A DNA stretch of 64,000 nt from Mortierella alpina (GCA_029449245.1 JANATF010000001.1:1922001-1986000); one strand, 5' to 3'. Shown: positions 11,101 to 22,086, numbered from the stretch's first letter. Numbers and translations are program-made. The notes: a model not told the origin generated them from the sequence alone.

Positions 11101-12194
11101 GGTTCTCGCAAGCACGATGCCGCCAACCATGCCCGCGACTCCTGCGATTTTTTCGGCAGCCTCAGCTGCTGTCGTCAATGTCATGCCCTCTGCGACTCCC
11201 CTTGCTATAACCTTTGCTACTCCGATTGCTTCTACTTCATCTGCCGCCACGATTGCGACATCTGCTTCTGTTGGCTCAGCGCCTCCTTGTGCACCTGCCC
11301 CTACCTTGGAAAAAACCTCCAGCTCCTCCAAGGAAGTATTCGTGTTTCGTTACATGTCTGTGAAATCAAAGGCTATCTATCAACCAATCTTCAAGTTCCG
11401 GAGATGGATCAATGAGAGCAAGAATGCCCAATCTGAGGGTGAGCAGTCCGTACAGGACATCGAGGCAAACATGCCCACAATGCGAGGCGAAGACGCGAAT
11501 TTCGACGAGCTCACATCATACATCAGCAAGCACCAGAGCCAGCTCCGTGCGTTTTACGGCCGACAATATCAGAAGCATGTATGGGACAGCCGCAGGGCTA
11601 TGGAGGCCGAGTATGCAGCCGCAGCAGACCAGCTGCTCAAAATGGTTGACGGCTCAATCGGAGAAAAGAGGAAACCAGGCAACAATGTCCTTTTCGGGAT
11701 TGGTTTGGGCAAGTTTTCCTCCACCTCAGGACTGAGCTCCCTTCACAGCTCCTTCGAGTCCTACCTCGTAAACCTGGTAAGCGCAGACGCACCAATTGTG
11801 TTGTGCATTATGTTGTGGTTCTGTGTGTTTCTTGTTTCTCTTTTCTCTATTAAAACACTCTATTTATCTCTTGCTCCGGTCTCTCGGATACATCGTGGTT
11901 GGTTGTAACGAATTTTACACTTCAAAGAAATGCCCAGATTGTCAGAACTTTGTCTGCGAAGTGCAAGTCAGGATTCTTTATTGCGAAAATTGCCGTACTT
12001 ATTTCCACAGGGACCAGCTCGCGGGCAACAACATCGCCAATGTACTACAAAGTTACGTTCTCAGGCAGGAACGACCCAGCTATTTACAGCCCGTGGACAA
12101 GCAAGGGTCCTTAATATGGAACCAGGCGACCAGCACAGGCACAAGCTCAGGCTCAATCGCAAGCACCAAGCGCGGCGACGCCTCCAACTTATAA
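8173..12194 (+). pseudogene. XPG/FEN1-like nuclease fused to Fanzor (TnpB-like) nuclease, broken
   Basis: Modelled exons are 8173-8954 (or 8974), 9021-9256, 9340-10216, 10310-11776 and about 11877-12194, encoding roughly 1,230 residues. The N-terminus resembles XPG-N (MGVEGTWPFLRKKG; VDVLGSYFLS; MVLYIDGEPAEEK). An XPG-I-like acidic part follows (TEADLSIG; DIVLSRDSDMLFY). The middle has a basic cluster (KRKRKKRK) and an acidic run. The C-terminal half is Fanzor-like: RuvC-I aspartate in KIVGIDLGQ (codon 11012), a low-complexity Ala/Ser/Thr/Pro linker, NVLFGIGLGKF where RuvC-II glutamate is normally found, then GCNEFYTSKKCPDC, CENC and HRDQLAGNNI (aspartate codon 12012), the zinc ribbon and RuvC-III. 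Such enzymes cut DNA guided by an RNA made near their own gene. Lesions: an extra GGGT unit shifts frame at 8647-8660, the exon 1/2 phases disagree with the best donor, and no AG acceptor precedes exon 5. Family recognition is by motif. Confidence 0.72.
8647..8660 (+). repeat. GGGT tetranucleotide run carrying a frameshift
   Basis: Three GGGT units followed by GG sit inside the XPG part. The frame before the run (RREFGTYMLERGW) and the frame after it (CPTEADLSIGRACQPTD) are both clearly coding, but differ by four bases. Removing one unit gives a continuous ERGWVVFCPTEADL. Slippage in the genome or in sequencing would both explain it. Confidence 0.8.
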
Positions 12195-12216
12195 GTGCGT
12201 TGAAGCCACACTAACA

Positions 12217-12926
12217 ATGTCGGTATGTCTAACTAGCACGCCTTTTTTTGTTTGGAACTATCTTTCAATTGTCTAACTTACGTCATTTGGGCCAGGGGAA
12301 CACCGTTCCCCGGTGTTTTTGTTAGCCTTTTTTTCCCATCTGAGGAGAGCTATGGACATCTCTTGAGCACGCTCAGCAGTGCCAAAAAGACGCTGGACAT
12401 CTGTGTGTTTACAATTACTGATGATCAAATCACTAGAGCCATCATTCAAGCAGTAGAGCGTGGCGTTCAGGTGCGCATCATATCTGATGATGACAAGGTA
12501 TGTGTGCATTCGCGGTTGTAAAATCAATACCGCAAAAGCGCAATCTGCTGACAGGTTCATTTTCAGTCGGAGGACCTTGGCTCTGATGTGAAACGTCTGG
12601 CCAGGGACTACAATATCCCTACACGGGTAGACGGCAGGTAATTAAAAGAACACAATTTGACCCATGATTTCTGTATATATGTTGAAGTCGATTGCAATAT
12701 CTAACAGTTCCTCCATGGTCCTTGTTCTTGCAGCGAGGCTCACATGCACCACAAGTTCGTGATCATTGACGATACCCTCGTTATTAATGGATCGTATAAC
12801 TGGACGAAAGGTGCCCGCTTCGACAACCGCGAGGATCTGACCCTCACCAACTCTGCCAAGGCTGTGCAGGCCTTCAAAAGTGAATTTGCAAAGCTTTGGG
12901 ACGCATTTGAGGCGCATACGGTGTAA
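12217..12926 (+). CDS. phospholipase D-like protein, PLD6/Zucchini type
   Basis: A single-HKD phospholipase D domain protein like mitochondrial cardiolipin hydrolase / Zucchini, which act on phospholipid or nucleic-acid phosphodiesters. Reliable exons end at 12497, then 12567-12637 and 12734-12926 (TAA); phases agree. Visible features are FFPSEES near the start, the strand-helix AKKTLDICVFTITDD, VRIISDDDK, and the catalytic HKD motif HHKFVIIDD followed by INGSYNWTKGA, with a C-terminal REDLTLTNS segment. The first exon is unsettled: ATG 12217 with an ideal donor (ATGTCG|GTATGT) and acceptor TTAG at 12325 would give MSPFFPSEES only if the T-run 12328-12334 had six rather than seven T. Either a homopolymer error, a real frameshift or another start applies. 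It begins 22 bp after the Fanzor stop on the same strand. Confidence 0.72.
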
Positions 12927-13058
12927 AACAAAGCAGAGGTACCCTTAAGAATATGCTTAAACGATTCTTCATATTTTTTCCATACTTCTGTTTCAATCAA
13001 GCATTCTGATTCAACTGACCGACCAACCTCATCCTTTTCTTCTCTGACATATACAACC

Positions 13059-13920
13059 ATGGACCCCAAAATGTGGATCGACATCAACACCGAGTCATTT
13101 CAGTACTCGCTTGATCACTTTGTCATCCCCGATCACTATGAGACTGCCCTTAAAAGCGTGTTGATTCCTCATGGTGTGATCATGGATAGAGTTGAGAAAC
13201 TCGCCAAGCTCATCGTGCAGGAGGCTACTGGACCCTTGGTCGTATGCTGCGTTCTCAAGGGTGGCCACCAGTTCTTTGCTGATCTTGTCAACTACATCAA
13301 GAAGAATGTCACCCGCGGTGGAAACTCTGTGCCTCTAAGCCTTGAGTTCATTAAGGTGAAGAGCTATAGTGGTGAGACCTCAGGCGATGTCAAGCTGTCT
13401 TTGACCGATGAGGAGTGCAAGGAGTTTTCCGGGAAGGTAACGTTTTCAACTGTGTGTATGGCCTGGTTTTGCTTGGGTTCCTGTCGATGTCCCACAGAGT
13501 AGATAACGGTCGCGGTTTGGGCGCAATTGATCGGGTATTGCATCTGAGCCCAACCGTCAAACGGACTGTTCGGCTTGCGCGAAGAACTTTTCTCTAACAA
13601 ATGGGGCTTTCTTAAAATCGTCTTGCTCGCCGCATTACTAGAATATTTTGATTGTCGAGGATATCATTGATACTGGAAAGACCATGGTTCAGCTTTTGGC
13701 CAAGCTGAGGAAGTTCTCGCCTGAGTCCGTCAAAGTCGCCTCGCTTTTGATCAAGAAGACGCCTCTGTCAAATGGATATATCCCCGACTACGTAGGGTTC
13801 GCTATTCCCAATGCCTTTGTTGTTGGATACGCTCTGGATTACAATGAGTACTTCCGTGACTTGGACCACATCTGTGTGATCAGCGATGTTGGAAAGGAAA
13901 AATATGCCATCAAGAATTAA
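13059..13920 (+). CDS. HPT1: hypoxanthine-guanine phosphoribosyltransferase
   Basis: This is the purine-salvage enzyme that joins hypoxanthine or guanine to PRPP to make IMP or GMP in the cytosol. Exons 13059-13436 and 13642-13920 flank a 205-nt GT-AG intron and encode 218 residues, the same length as the human enzyme. Diagnostic parts are [16 protein letters not shown] (pyrophosphate-binding loop with the Leu-Lys-Gly turn), the flexible loop region [12 protein letters not shown], the PRPP-binding motif [14 protein letters not shown] at about residues 128-141, and the base-binding segment ending in [15 protein letters not shown] with the aromatic/Asp region. All active-site motifs are present, so the enzyme should be functional. 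The ATG follows a C/T-rich leader with CAACC immediately upstream. Confidence 0.95.
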
Positions 13921-14039
13921 ATTTTACAGAAGTGATAAAGATCGGTTCACAGTATTTTTTGTACTGCAATTACTACCTTCATAAACAACGCCTTGCAGCC
14001 TTTGGGAAACCAAGAAATCCAATTCACCGAAGTCTCATC

Positions 14040-15413
14040 ATGGGCGCCGCTAATCCAGAGCAGGATATACTAGATGTCAAAAAGTCACTGCAGGATGCGC
14101 AGAGCAAAGGGAGTACGCCGGTAGGTCACAGTTTTTGCCAAGCATAATGACGTTTTTTTGGCAGCTTGGAGACTTTTCGGTGCGTTGTCACAGCCATACA
14201 CGAAGCAGCCTTGCCTCGCTTCACTCTCTGAATAACTGCTGAAAATACCCGCTGGATTCATATAGCAAGTCCTAGATTTGCTTAGGCAATTGAACAAGTT
14301 CACAGTAACTGCCGCACTCCTTCGGGTATGTCTGCTGATAAAAGTGCGCTGCGACTAGGCTCCTTCATTGAATCCTGACGGCTACTGATACCTTTTGGTG
14401 GATCGAATAGAAAACAGAGATGGGCTTATTTGTCAACAAGATGAAAACGCACACGGACAACGATGTCTCTCGGCTGGCCAAGGATATCGTGAGGAATTGG
14501 AAGGCACAGGTTACAAGGGAGACTTCGACCACCTCGACGGTATCGACATCAACGACAGCCAAGTCAGAAGTGTCAAAGTCAGGATCGTCCACGGTCAGCG
14601 CCTCGTCAAAGATCCCATCTACTACGATGACATCCGCGACAACTGCACCAGTTGTGGACACAAAGGCATCCTCATCTCAAGTCCAGAGCACCTCCAGGGA
14701 AGGATCCTCCGCTGCAAGCTCACCTAGGACGCCTACAGATACACCACGGGATCGCACAGTCCGGTCTGATGGTATGCGTATCAAGACAACGGGAAATGAC
14801 GTTCGCGACAAGTGCATCGAGATGCTTTACCAGGCTCTTGGGACATCCTCCAATGCGGGTTAGTTTTCTGTTTGCATACCATTTAATATGCAAAGATGCC
14901 TTCCATTCAATATGCGAAGGTGCCTTCGTGTCGTGGCCTGTCATCATGGCTAAGGAATGCTTTGCTTTTGCCTTTGTAGAATCAGAGCGTTTGTTGAAGA
15001 AGGCTACAGGCATTGAGGCCATTGTCTTCAAGAAGTTGTCACCAGAAGGCACGCCAAGCCCAAACTATAAGGCCAAGATTCGATCCTTCTTTATGAACCT
15101 GAGGGACAGGAGCAACCCCAAGTTGCGCGAGGCCGTTGTGGAGGGGGAGGTGGCTGTGGAAGAATTTTGCGAGTACACGACCCAGGACATGGCCTCGGCG
15201 GAGGCCAAGGCACGGGACCGTGAAATTGAGCTGGAGAACATGTTCCGAGCCAAGGGCGCGGAGGAGCAGCAGGCGGAGACGGATATGTTTAGGTGCGGAA
15301 AGTGCAAGGGACGAAAGACGCGATACTACCAGATGCAGACCCGTTCTGCTGATGAGCCGATGACAACGTTTGTTACCTGCATCAACTGTGGCAACCGGTG
15401 GAAGTTTTCGTAG
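14040..15413 (+). CDS. DST1: transcription elongation factor TFIIS
   Basis: TFIIS rescues backtracked RNA polymerase II by stimulating transcript cleavage in the nucleus. Exons 14040-14120, 14266-14325, 14411-14858 and 14980-15413 close as 340 residues. The N-terminal LW/TFIIS-N domain (about residues 1-85) includes VLDLLRQLNKF and DIVRNWKAQV. A Ser/Thr-rich linker follows. The central TFIIS-M domain (about 155-280) contains VRDKCIEMLYQAL and NYKAKIRSFFMNLRD. The C-terminal zinc ribbon has cysteines at about 302, 305, 330 and 333 and the acidic hairpin RSADEPMT, whose Asp-Glu pair (321-322) reaches the polymerase active site. Everything needed for function is present. It is 119 bp downstream of HPRT on the same strand, with its own leader. 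Confidence 0.95.
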
Positions 15414-16081
15414 TTTCTATATAAACACTCAACTCAAGTGCTGTTGTTGCGGTGCACTGGTTTCTACTCTCAGTGCTTGTTTGCCTCCCCCTACCTTCTC
15501 TGCTCTTGTGATCCTGCAGTCTCAGCAGGAAGGGGGGCCACTGCGCGTGAGGGCGAAGGCGTACGCGGTGGCGTCGCGCGAGGTCTGATCGTGTTCTTTT
15601 TTTATGTCGTTCGAACACAGTGGGACGAGCTGCTCGCTCTCCTGTTGACTTCTCTTGACTTCTCTTGTCTTCTCATGCCTTAGTTTTCTATTGCCTTCTC
15701 TTCATTCTGCCTTGTTCGCCTGCGTCATTGGCAGCACACATCCGTTCTCGCCCTTATCCCGCTTCTGCCCTTATTTGCTTTGCCCTATTCATTGCTGCCT
15801 GCGGCCCCTCTCCCGCACTTACATTTGCCGAGACAGTTTGGTCTGGCTGTCGTCATTGATTGGCAAGACGTTCCCCTCCATCCGAATCTTCTGCAGGAGT
15901 CATCACCATCAAACCTTGCGCCTTGGCTTTCAGGCTCTCTGCACGCTGCTCTGTCTTGCGCAGAGCCTTGCTAGTCCGAGAAGGAGAACTGCAGGTAGGA
16001 ATCGTTGCGCTCACCCCTCGAACCTACACAGCCAGAGGGAGTGTCGTCGGCTCGGCAAAAGGGAGAGCGAGTCGCGATTTC
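15414..16081. promoter_or_regulatory. intergenic, C/T-rich leader of the App1-like gene
   Basis: The stretch between TFIIS and the App1-like start is C/T-rich from about 15590 to 15800 with repeated CTTCTCTTG and GCCTTCTC units. No gene, RNA or repeat family is recognised; frames seen here are composition artefacts. Confidence 0.4.
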
Positions 16082-19028
16082 ATGGATCCGCATCCAAGTC
16101 GATCGACCCGCTATCAGCACCGGCTCCACTCATCGACGCTATCCAGTGCAAGAGCTGATTCGCCCCTCTACTCGTCTCTGTACAGCAACGGATATAGTCG
16201 CAATCGTCTCGTCCATCATCAAAGTCAAGTTGCCGGACCTGGTGCCTGTAATTCGACTTGCCATCATCAAAACGGCATGGATCCCAATCGTAGTAGTCAT
16301 GGCGAAGGAGATAGTAGTTCTTTGAATAAGCCTGCGGCATGGGACCAGATGCAGGGCGAAAAAAAAGCTGGACAACTGCAGCAGCAGTCTTCGGCAGAGG
16401 CTCCTGATTCATCAAGAGATCCAGCCTCGCCCTCAGTCACAGTGGATAGCTCGGCTGATGTCGAGCAGCATTGCCTTTTGTTCCCAACGTATGCTACCAG
16501 GCACTCGAGATCAGGTAACAATTAGGAAGACATTCTGTGGAATCTTCAAGGCTATGTATGATGACTAATGATATTTTCCTGTATGCACGCATGAATAGGA
16601 TCCAAGGATCCACTGGACTGGAATATCCGAGTTCGCGGCTGGGCGTTTTCAAAACGATCCAATCGACGGAAACGACTTGTCATGAGTAAGTGTAACACCC
16701 TGCTTGCTGAACGCCCATTATCTTGAAGAATATTTGATAGCGTCGCGCTTACTCATACCCATGGTGTCCTTTAGGCATGGCGAGGAAGCTGGCAGGGGTG
16801 ACCAAGGACAACAAGGTGTACGAAACACTGGAATCCCGCTTTGGGATGTTCCTTGCCAGTAACACTCAAGGAGCACGCTTCTCCATCCAGTGTGTGGGCC
16901 TGGCAAAGACAAGCCATATGGAGCTGGCAGGCGACCCTAGCTCGCATGATCCCACTGTCGATGTGCTACTAAGCGAGCTCGACACATCGGATGCCGTACA
17001 GGCCGCCGAAGAAGCCACAGAGGACAAGGCCCGTTTGAGAGTGTCTTTAGAGCTCGACAGAAGTAAAGTTGGCCATGGTGATGGGGTGCATCAGCGTCCA
17101 AGAGACCCACATTCAGCCTCTGCAAATAGTTCACAGCAGTACACTGTGGATGGCGCCCCGCTCACAAGGGTGGCTTCACCAGAAAGTCAGGAAGGCTCTC
17201 TCTTGGACCGCTGGAACAAAGGAGCCGCGCTCTTTAAAGGCACATACAGGAAATTCAAGCCTATCGTCATGGCCCAAGTTAGCAACAACGCCAACAGCAG
17301 CAACAGCAGCAACATCTCCATCGATTCTCCCAAGTTGCCACTGGAAAAACACAACAAGAGTCAGGCAAGCACCATCACAAGCAGCACTGCATCTGATAAC
17401 TCTGCGGATAACTCGGGAGCTTCCACTCCCAGAACAGCTCCATTCGAGAACAACCAGAGAACGGACTCCCTCGATAGCATCATGTCGCAAACAGAGACGC
17501 ACGACGAGGATCTAGGCAGGGGCATGTTTCCAACGGTCCAGATATCATCCAAACCCGGAGGGCATTTTGACGGGACGCTTAGGGTATCGCACGAAAATGT
17601 GCAAGCCCAAAGAAAGAAGAGCAGACCATCAGGAGCCCATCCTGATGCTGGCACTGATTCCGACGAGGAAAGCTTCGAGGTCGGAGGGCACCCTCGGTTT
17701 TTAAAGCTGCATGCCTATCACCCTGGAATGACTGAGCACTGCCATGGAGTAGTCAATCTTATCGACCCTGAGGGCATATCTATCATCTCCGACATTGACG
17801 ACACTATCAAAGAGACCAATGTCTCGGCCGGGGCTCGCATCATCTTGCGCAACACGTTCCTCAAGGATATGCGGGATGTACCTGGAATGTCAAAGGTGTA
17901 TAAGCAATGGTGGAAGCAAGGTGCCGCCATCCACTACGTCTCAAACTCGCCTTGGCAATTGATTCCGAGCCTGCTTGAATTCTTCCATACGCACAAATTC
18001 CCACCGGGATCAGCACATCTCAGGTTACACGACAGCGTGTTGAAAACATATTTCATGGAGCCGGGTGAGAACAAGCGGAGAAGCATCCGAGAAATTTTAA
18101 AAGACTTTCCAAAGCGCAGGTTCATACTTGTTGGCGATAGTGGAGAGATTGATATGGAAATGTAAGCACTTGGCAAAGCCTTAAGATTCAAAGTGCGTCA
18201 GGCAACGCTCGGTTTTTGAGAACCAACAGGATTCGATTCTCACGATTGGTATTCTGCACGGGAATCTATTCATTTAGATACACTGAGATGGCCCAGGAAT
18301 TTCCCGAGCAAATTGCCAAGATATTTATCCGAGATATAACCACGGCACGATTAACGGAGGCTCAAACCAGGCTGGCGGCTCCCGCCGCTACTAATACCCG
18401 CTCGTTCGTATCGATGCTCCCCAGGGCAACCGGGTTCTTTTCGCGTTCAACAGACGGTGCAGTCTCGGAGGAATGGAGTGGTAGGAGCACAGGTTTGGCT
18501 TCGACGCCTACATTGGAAGGAACACTTCATACAGGATATCCGTTTCCCGGGACAGTGAACGACGGTCCATCCACGGATGGGGAGGGAGGTGGCACGTATA
18601 ACAAAGGTGCTCAACTTTTTGAGGAGGTAGCTGATACAGCCCGGGGTCTGCCTGAACCCTATCGCCAACCATCCCCCGCCTCGACGCCGTCTGCAGCGGC
18701 GGCAGGCGCCTCATTTGGTGCTGATCTGCTCTCTGCCAAGGACCTGGATGACGAGGAAATGCCAGGGGCGCCTCCGGCAGAGCCACAAGTGAGCAAGACT
18801 CCATTGGAGATATGGGAGGAGCGTCAGGAAATATGCAGACAGAAATTGCAAGAAGGTGTGCTGACTTTTTTTGAGGACGCAAGTGAGCTTCAAAGAGACG
18901 CGTTGGTGGTCAAGATGTTCACAGAGCAAGCAGGGTTCAACTCACTGGATGATGATGAGAGTCAGAGCGAGAGCTCAAGTGCGAGTGGTCGAGACGCTGT
19001 TAAAACCGGCAAACTTGTAGACATTTAA
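16082..19028 (+). CDS. APP1: App1-type phosphatidate phosphatase (actin patch protein family)
   Basis: App1 proteins are Mg-dependent phosphatidate phosphatases that act at cortical actin patches. Exons 16082-16514, 16599-16685, 16775-18161 and 18278-19028 close as 885 residues, which is large for the family because of long linkers. The N-terminal 145 residues are low-complexity. A conserved beta-rich domain follows (WNIRVRGWAFSKRSNRRKR; ARKLAGVTKDNKVYETLESR). The catalytic domain begins near GHPRFLKLHAYHPG; the HAD-type DxDxT motif is SDIDDTIKET (codons around 17788-17815), followed by VYKQWWKQGAAIHYVSNSPW and RRFILVGDSGEIDMEIYTEM, which supply the lysine and second Asp/Glu elements. The C-terminal 250 residues are Ser/Pro-rich with a short helical tail and an acidic DDDESQSE segment. 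The catalytic residues are intact. Domain identification is strong; the yeast name is applied by family. Confidence 0.87.
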
Positions 19029-20083
19029 AAAAGATGTATTCATATGTGTTGTGTAAACCTGACTGAGGGATGCCTGACTGAGGGATGCCTCGAGATGTGT
19101 CCGTAGTCGACTGTACGCAGAATAAAACATATGACGGTCGTCGGTTGAGGACGCAGCTGCCTTTAGGCCTAGCAGTAGTCTATGACCGCCGCATAACCTT
19201 ACCAGGCCAAATTCAACACTGTAAAAAGATGCCCAGAATATCCAATGCACTGTGTGCCTGTGATCGCTTTATTTTCGGTTTAATATGGACCAAGGAAAAA
19301 TTTCCCGGTTCAATTTTTGAGCAACCCTCAACATGAGCAAGGCCTATGAGCAGCAATGCGCAATAGGCAAGGAGAGAAGGAGCGACGTGATTAGGCATAG
19401 ATTTGTTCTCAATAGCCGGTCGACAGCTACCACAAATGGCGACATGAAATCAGACGCGTCAGCACGCCAGGAATTCTGAAGTGACTGATCAGCAAAAAAG
19501 CCGGAGGATAAAAGCCCTCGGGGAGTTGGACCAATAGGTCCCGCGTATCGCGCTTTGAGCACTTTCTGTGTCATCATGGCTAAACGGGCTTCGAGCTGCG
19601 GACTATTACCATAAATCTCAAAAGCGGAAGGACAATGAGCGGCTCTCAGAGTGCATCGTTGTTGAGTGACTCGTTCGAATGGATCCAAGAAACTATTCTG
19701 GATTCCTCTCTACGTGTGTGTGTGTGTGTGTGTGTGTGTGCTCTCAGAGCGTAATGGATAGGCTTGGAGTGGCAGCATGGACCTCGAAGCCGTATCTGGT
19801 TGGGTCTATCTCTTGGCTCGGTCCTCCATCTTGCCCAGAGATCGCTTCATCTCAGCACATCGCATCTCACAACACACCCTCTTCCATCCGCGTACTGTGC
19901 CGCTCTTCCGCAACTCATTTGCATTCGTACAATCAACCTTCAAATCACATACTTTCCCAGCTCGTGTCTGCTGAACTTGACTATCGTCACGAGGTTTCCT
20001 TCCTCATTCACAGCAGATACGTTCACGCCCTCATAGCCACAAGGCTCGCTCACATAAAATAATCCACACCACGAGTCCGATCT
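19029..20083. other. intergenic region with TG microsatellite
   Basis: No gene recognised. It holds the (TG)n run described separately and a C/T- and CA-rich leader just before the monooxygenase start at 20084. CTGAGGGATGC is duplicated in tandem near 19060-19090. Confidence 0.4.
19713..19740 (+). repeat. (GT)n microsatellite
   Basis: About 14 perfect GT dinucleotides in a row, between ATTCCTCTCTAC and CTCTCAGAGCG. It lies in the intergenic region and not in a gene. Confidence 0.95.
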
Positions 20084-22086
20084 ATGACAGTACCACGCTT
20101 CACTCTCGAGGACGATGCGACCTTCGAGACCAAGATCTTGATTTCGGGCGCGGGTCTCGGTGGGTTGATGCTGGGTGCTTTGCTAGAGAGGGCCGGACTA
20201 GACTTTGCGATTTATGAGCAGGCAGATCGATACATCCGGATAGGCTCGGCCATAGCTCTCACTGCTAACGTGCTGCCACTTCTTGACCAAATTGGCATCT
20301 TGCCGCTGGTCCTTGAAAAATCAAAGCCTGTCGAGAAGGTTGAGTGTTACAACGAAAAGCTGAAGCTGTTCCTGCCGCTTCAGTACCACCACACCGAAAA
20401 GTTGTAAGTACGTGCATTTGTATGTGTGCTTCTGAGCTCGTGTGCCATACCCACCATACATATACTCTACTTACTGCATGAAATTAGCGCTGGCTATTTG
20501 ACCCGCGTTATCTCCCATCCAGAACTGTACGACATTCTGTACTCCCAAGTCCCCGAGAGCAAAATTCTGTGGGGCAAAAAAATCATCCATATCCAGGAAG
20601 ACCTCCAAGGTGTCTCCGTCGACTGCACAGACGGGATAAGTTATCGTGGACAGGTCGTCGTCGGCGCGGATGGAGCTCATAGTGGTGTACGCGAAAGCTT
20701 GTACAAAGGCTTGAAAGAAAAGGGGGAACTTCCAAGGGCGGACAAGGAAGATGTACACTTCAATGGAGTCTGCCTTTTGGGCGAGACAAAAGTCCTGAAA
20801 GCAGACAAGTTCCCGTTGCTAAGAGAATCGAGCTCGATTATCCAGACCATGTATGGAGAAAAGCTGCCGTATTACGTAAGTGCGGCGCGCTTACAACATC
20901 CCGCAGGGTATTCAAAAATAAGCAACGATATTGACAATCGTCTCTCCATTATTCGCCCAGTGGGCGATTGTTCCAACACATCGAAATACAATATGCTGGC
21001 TTATTATTCAATTCTTTGACAGAGGCACACTTCAATCGGTGGAGACCATCACTCGATGGAAGTCTCAGCCAGCGGGTGATATGTGTGAGGCGCTAAGATT
21101 TGCCTCTGCCTTGCGGCGAAAACCTTACCCTACAGGATTTGAGGGAGGAGACATCAAGAGAACTTCTCTCCAAGATTATGCATGAGGAGAGATTTTTTCA
21201 GACGTGGTACAGCGGCAGAGCGGTGCTAATGGGTGATGGTGAGAAGACAACTGTCCGATAGTAGAGTCTTGATGCTTGTGCATACCTTAGTCCTTGAGCT
21301 GAAATACTAATGTATAGGCTTTTCTACCACAACGTGTATAGCATGCCATAAGGTACAGGTCACTTGAAGCGTCTCCTGAGTGGAATTTAAGAGAAGGAAT
21401 CTAATACGCTTCGCATACACCTAACGCCTTACTTTTAGATGACTCCTTGTGCCGGACTTGGTATGTGCACGCTGTCAAAAGTCTCTAAATCCCGCCACGT
21501 GCTCATGATCTGGAACCTGCTCCAACTCATCCTCTTTTAAACTTTCAGGAGCCGTCAATGCGTTTCAAGATGCCGCGGTTCTGGCAAACTATCGAGATGC
21601 GTTGCCGCCAACAAAGATCTGGACGCAACAAGATATCACCGATGCCTTCAGAGGCTTTAAGGATGAACGCTATCCGCATGCGAAGCAAGCCTGCACTCAT
21701 AGTCGCGCCCTCGGTCAGCTTATGGGCAAGGTATATATAACACATCCCAGTCCTCTGATAAAATGAGTCCCTCGACACTCGCCTTACACATTTGTCCCCC
21801 GCTAAACTCGCACTAGCACTGGATAACCGCCGCTTCCCGGGCAATAGCTGGAAGGTTACCGGAATGGCTCTGGAAGATGATGCTTCGACGAATCATTGCT
21901 CATCGACCTCTGGCCTCGTTTTTGCCCCAGATTGAGCTCCGAGGAACAGTGAGGCCGTCGCCTCAACCCAGTTTGAGTCTAAAGCTGGCACGGACAAGTA
22001 CAACATTACTGTCGATACTGCCACCACATCCAACACCGACACCACAAGCCATCAATGTGGCTAATTGTTTTATTGGAAAGGGGTAA
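20084..22086 (+). pseudogene. FAD-dependent monooxygenase with one-base frameshift (seven exons)
   Basis: A paralogue-type relative of the gene at 1662. Exons are 20084-20403, 20488-20875, 20961-21238, 21342-21352 (11 nt), 21439-21460 (22 nt), 21549-21730 and 21817-22086, all with GT-AG introns. The motifs appear in family order: GAGLGGLMLGALLERAG with YEQA, GADGAHSGVR, WAIVPTHRNTICW, WYSGRAVLMGD completed by the microexon to GDACHK, then MTPCAGLGAVNAFQDAAVLAN and a C-terminal LPEWLWKMMLRRI. Total length is 1471 nt, one base more than a multiple of three. The extra base lies near 21095: the frame before it (DMCEAL) and after it (LPLPCGENLTLQDL) are both conserved family segments. All else is intact, so this is either a very young pseudogene or a sequencing error. 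Substrate unknown. Confidence 0.75.

Noticed and set aside
12295-12311. Perfect 7-bp hairpin GGGGAAC-ACC-GTTCCCC as a guide-RNA or terminator candidate
   Set aside because: It is short, lacks a U-run and lies in the probable first intron of the PLD gene; too weak to claim.
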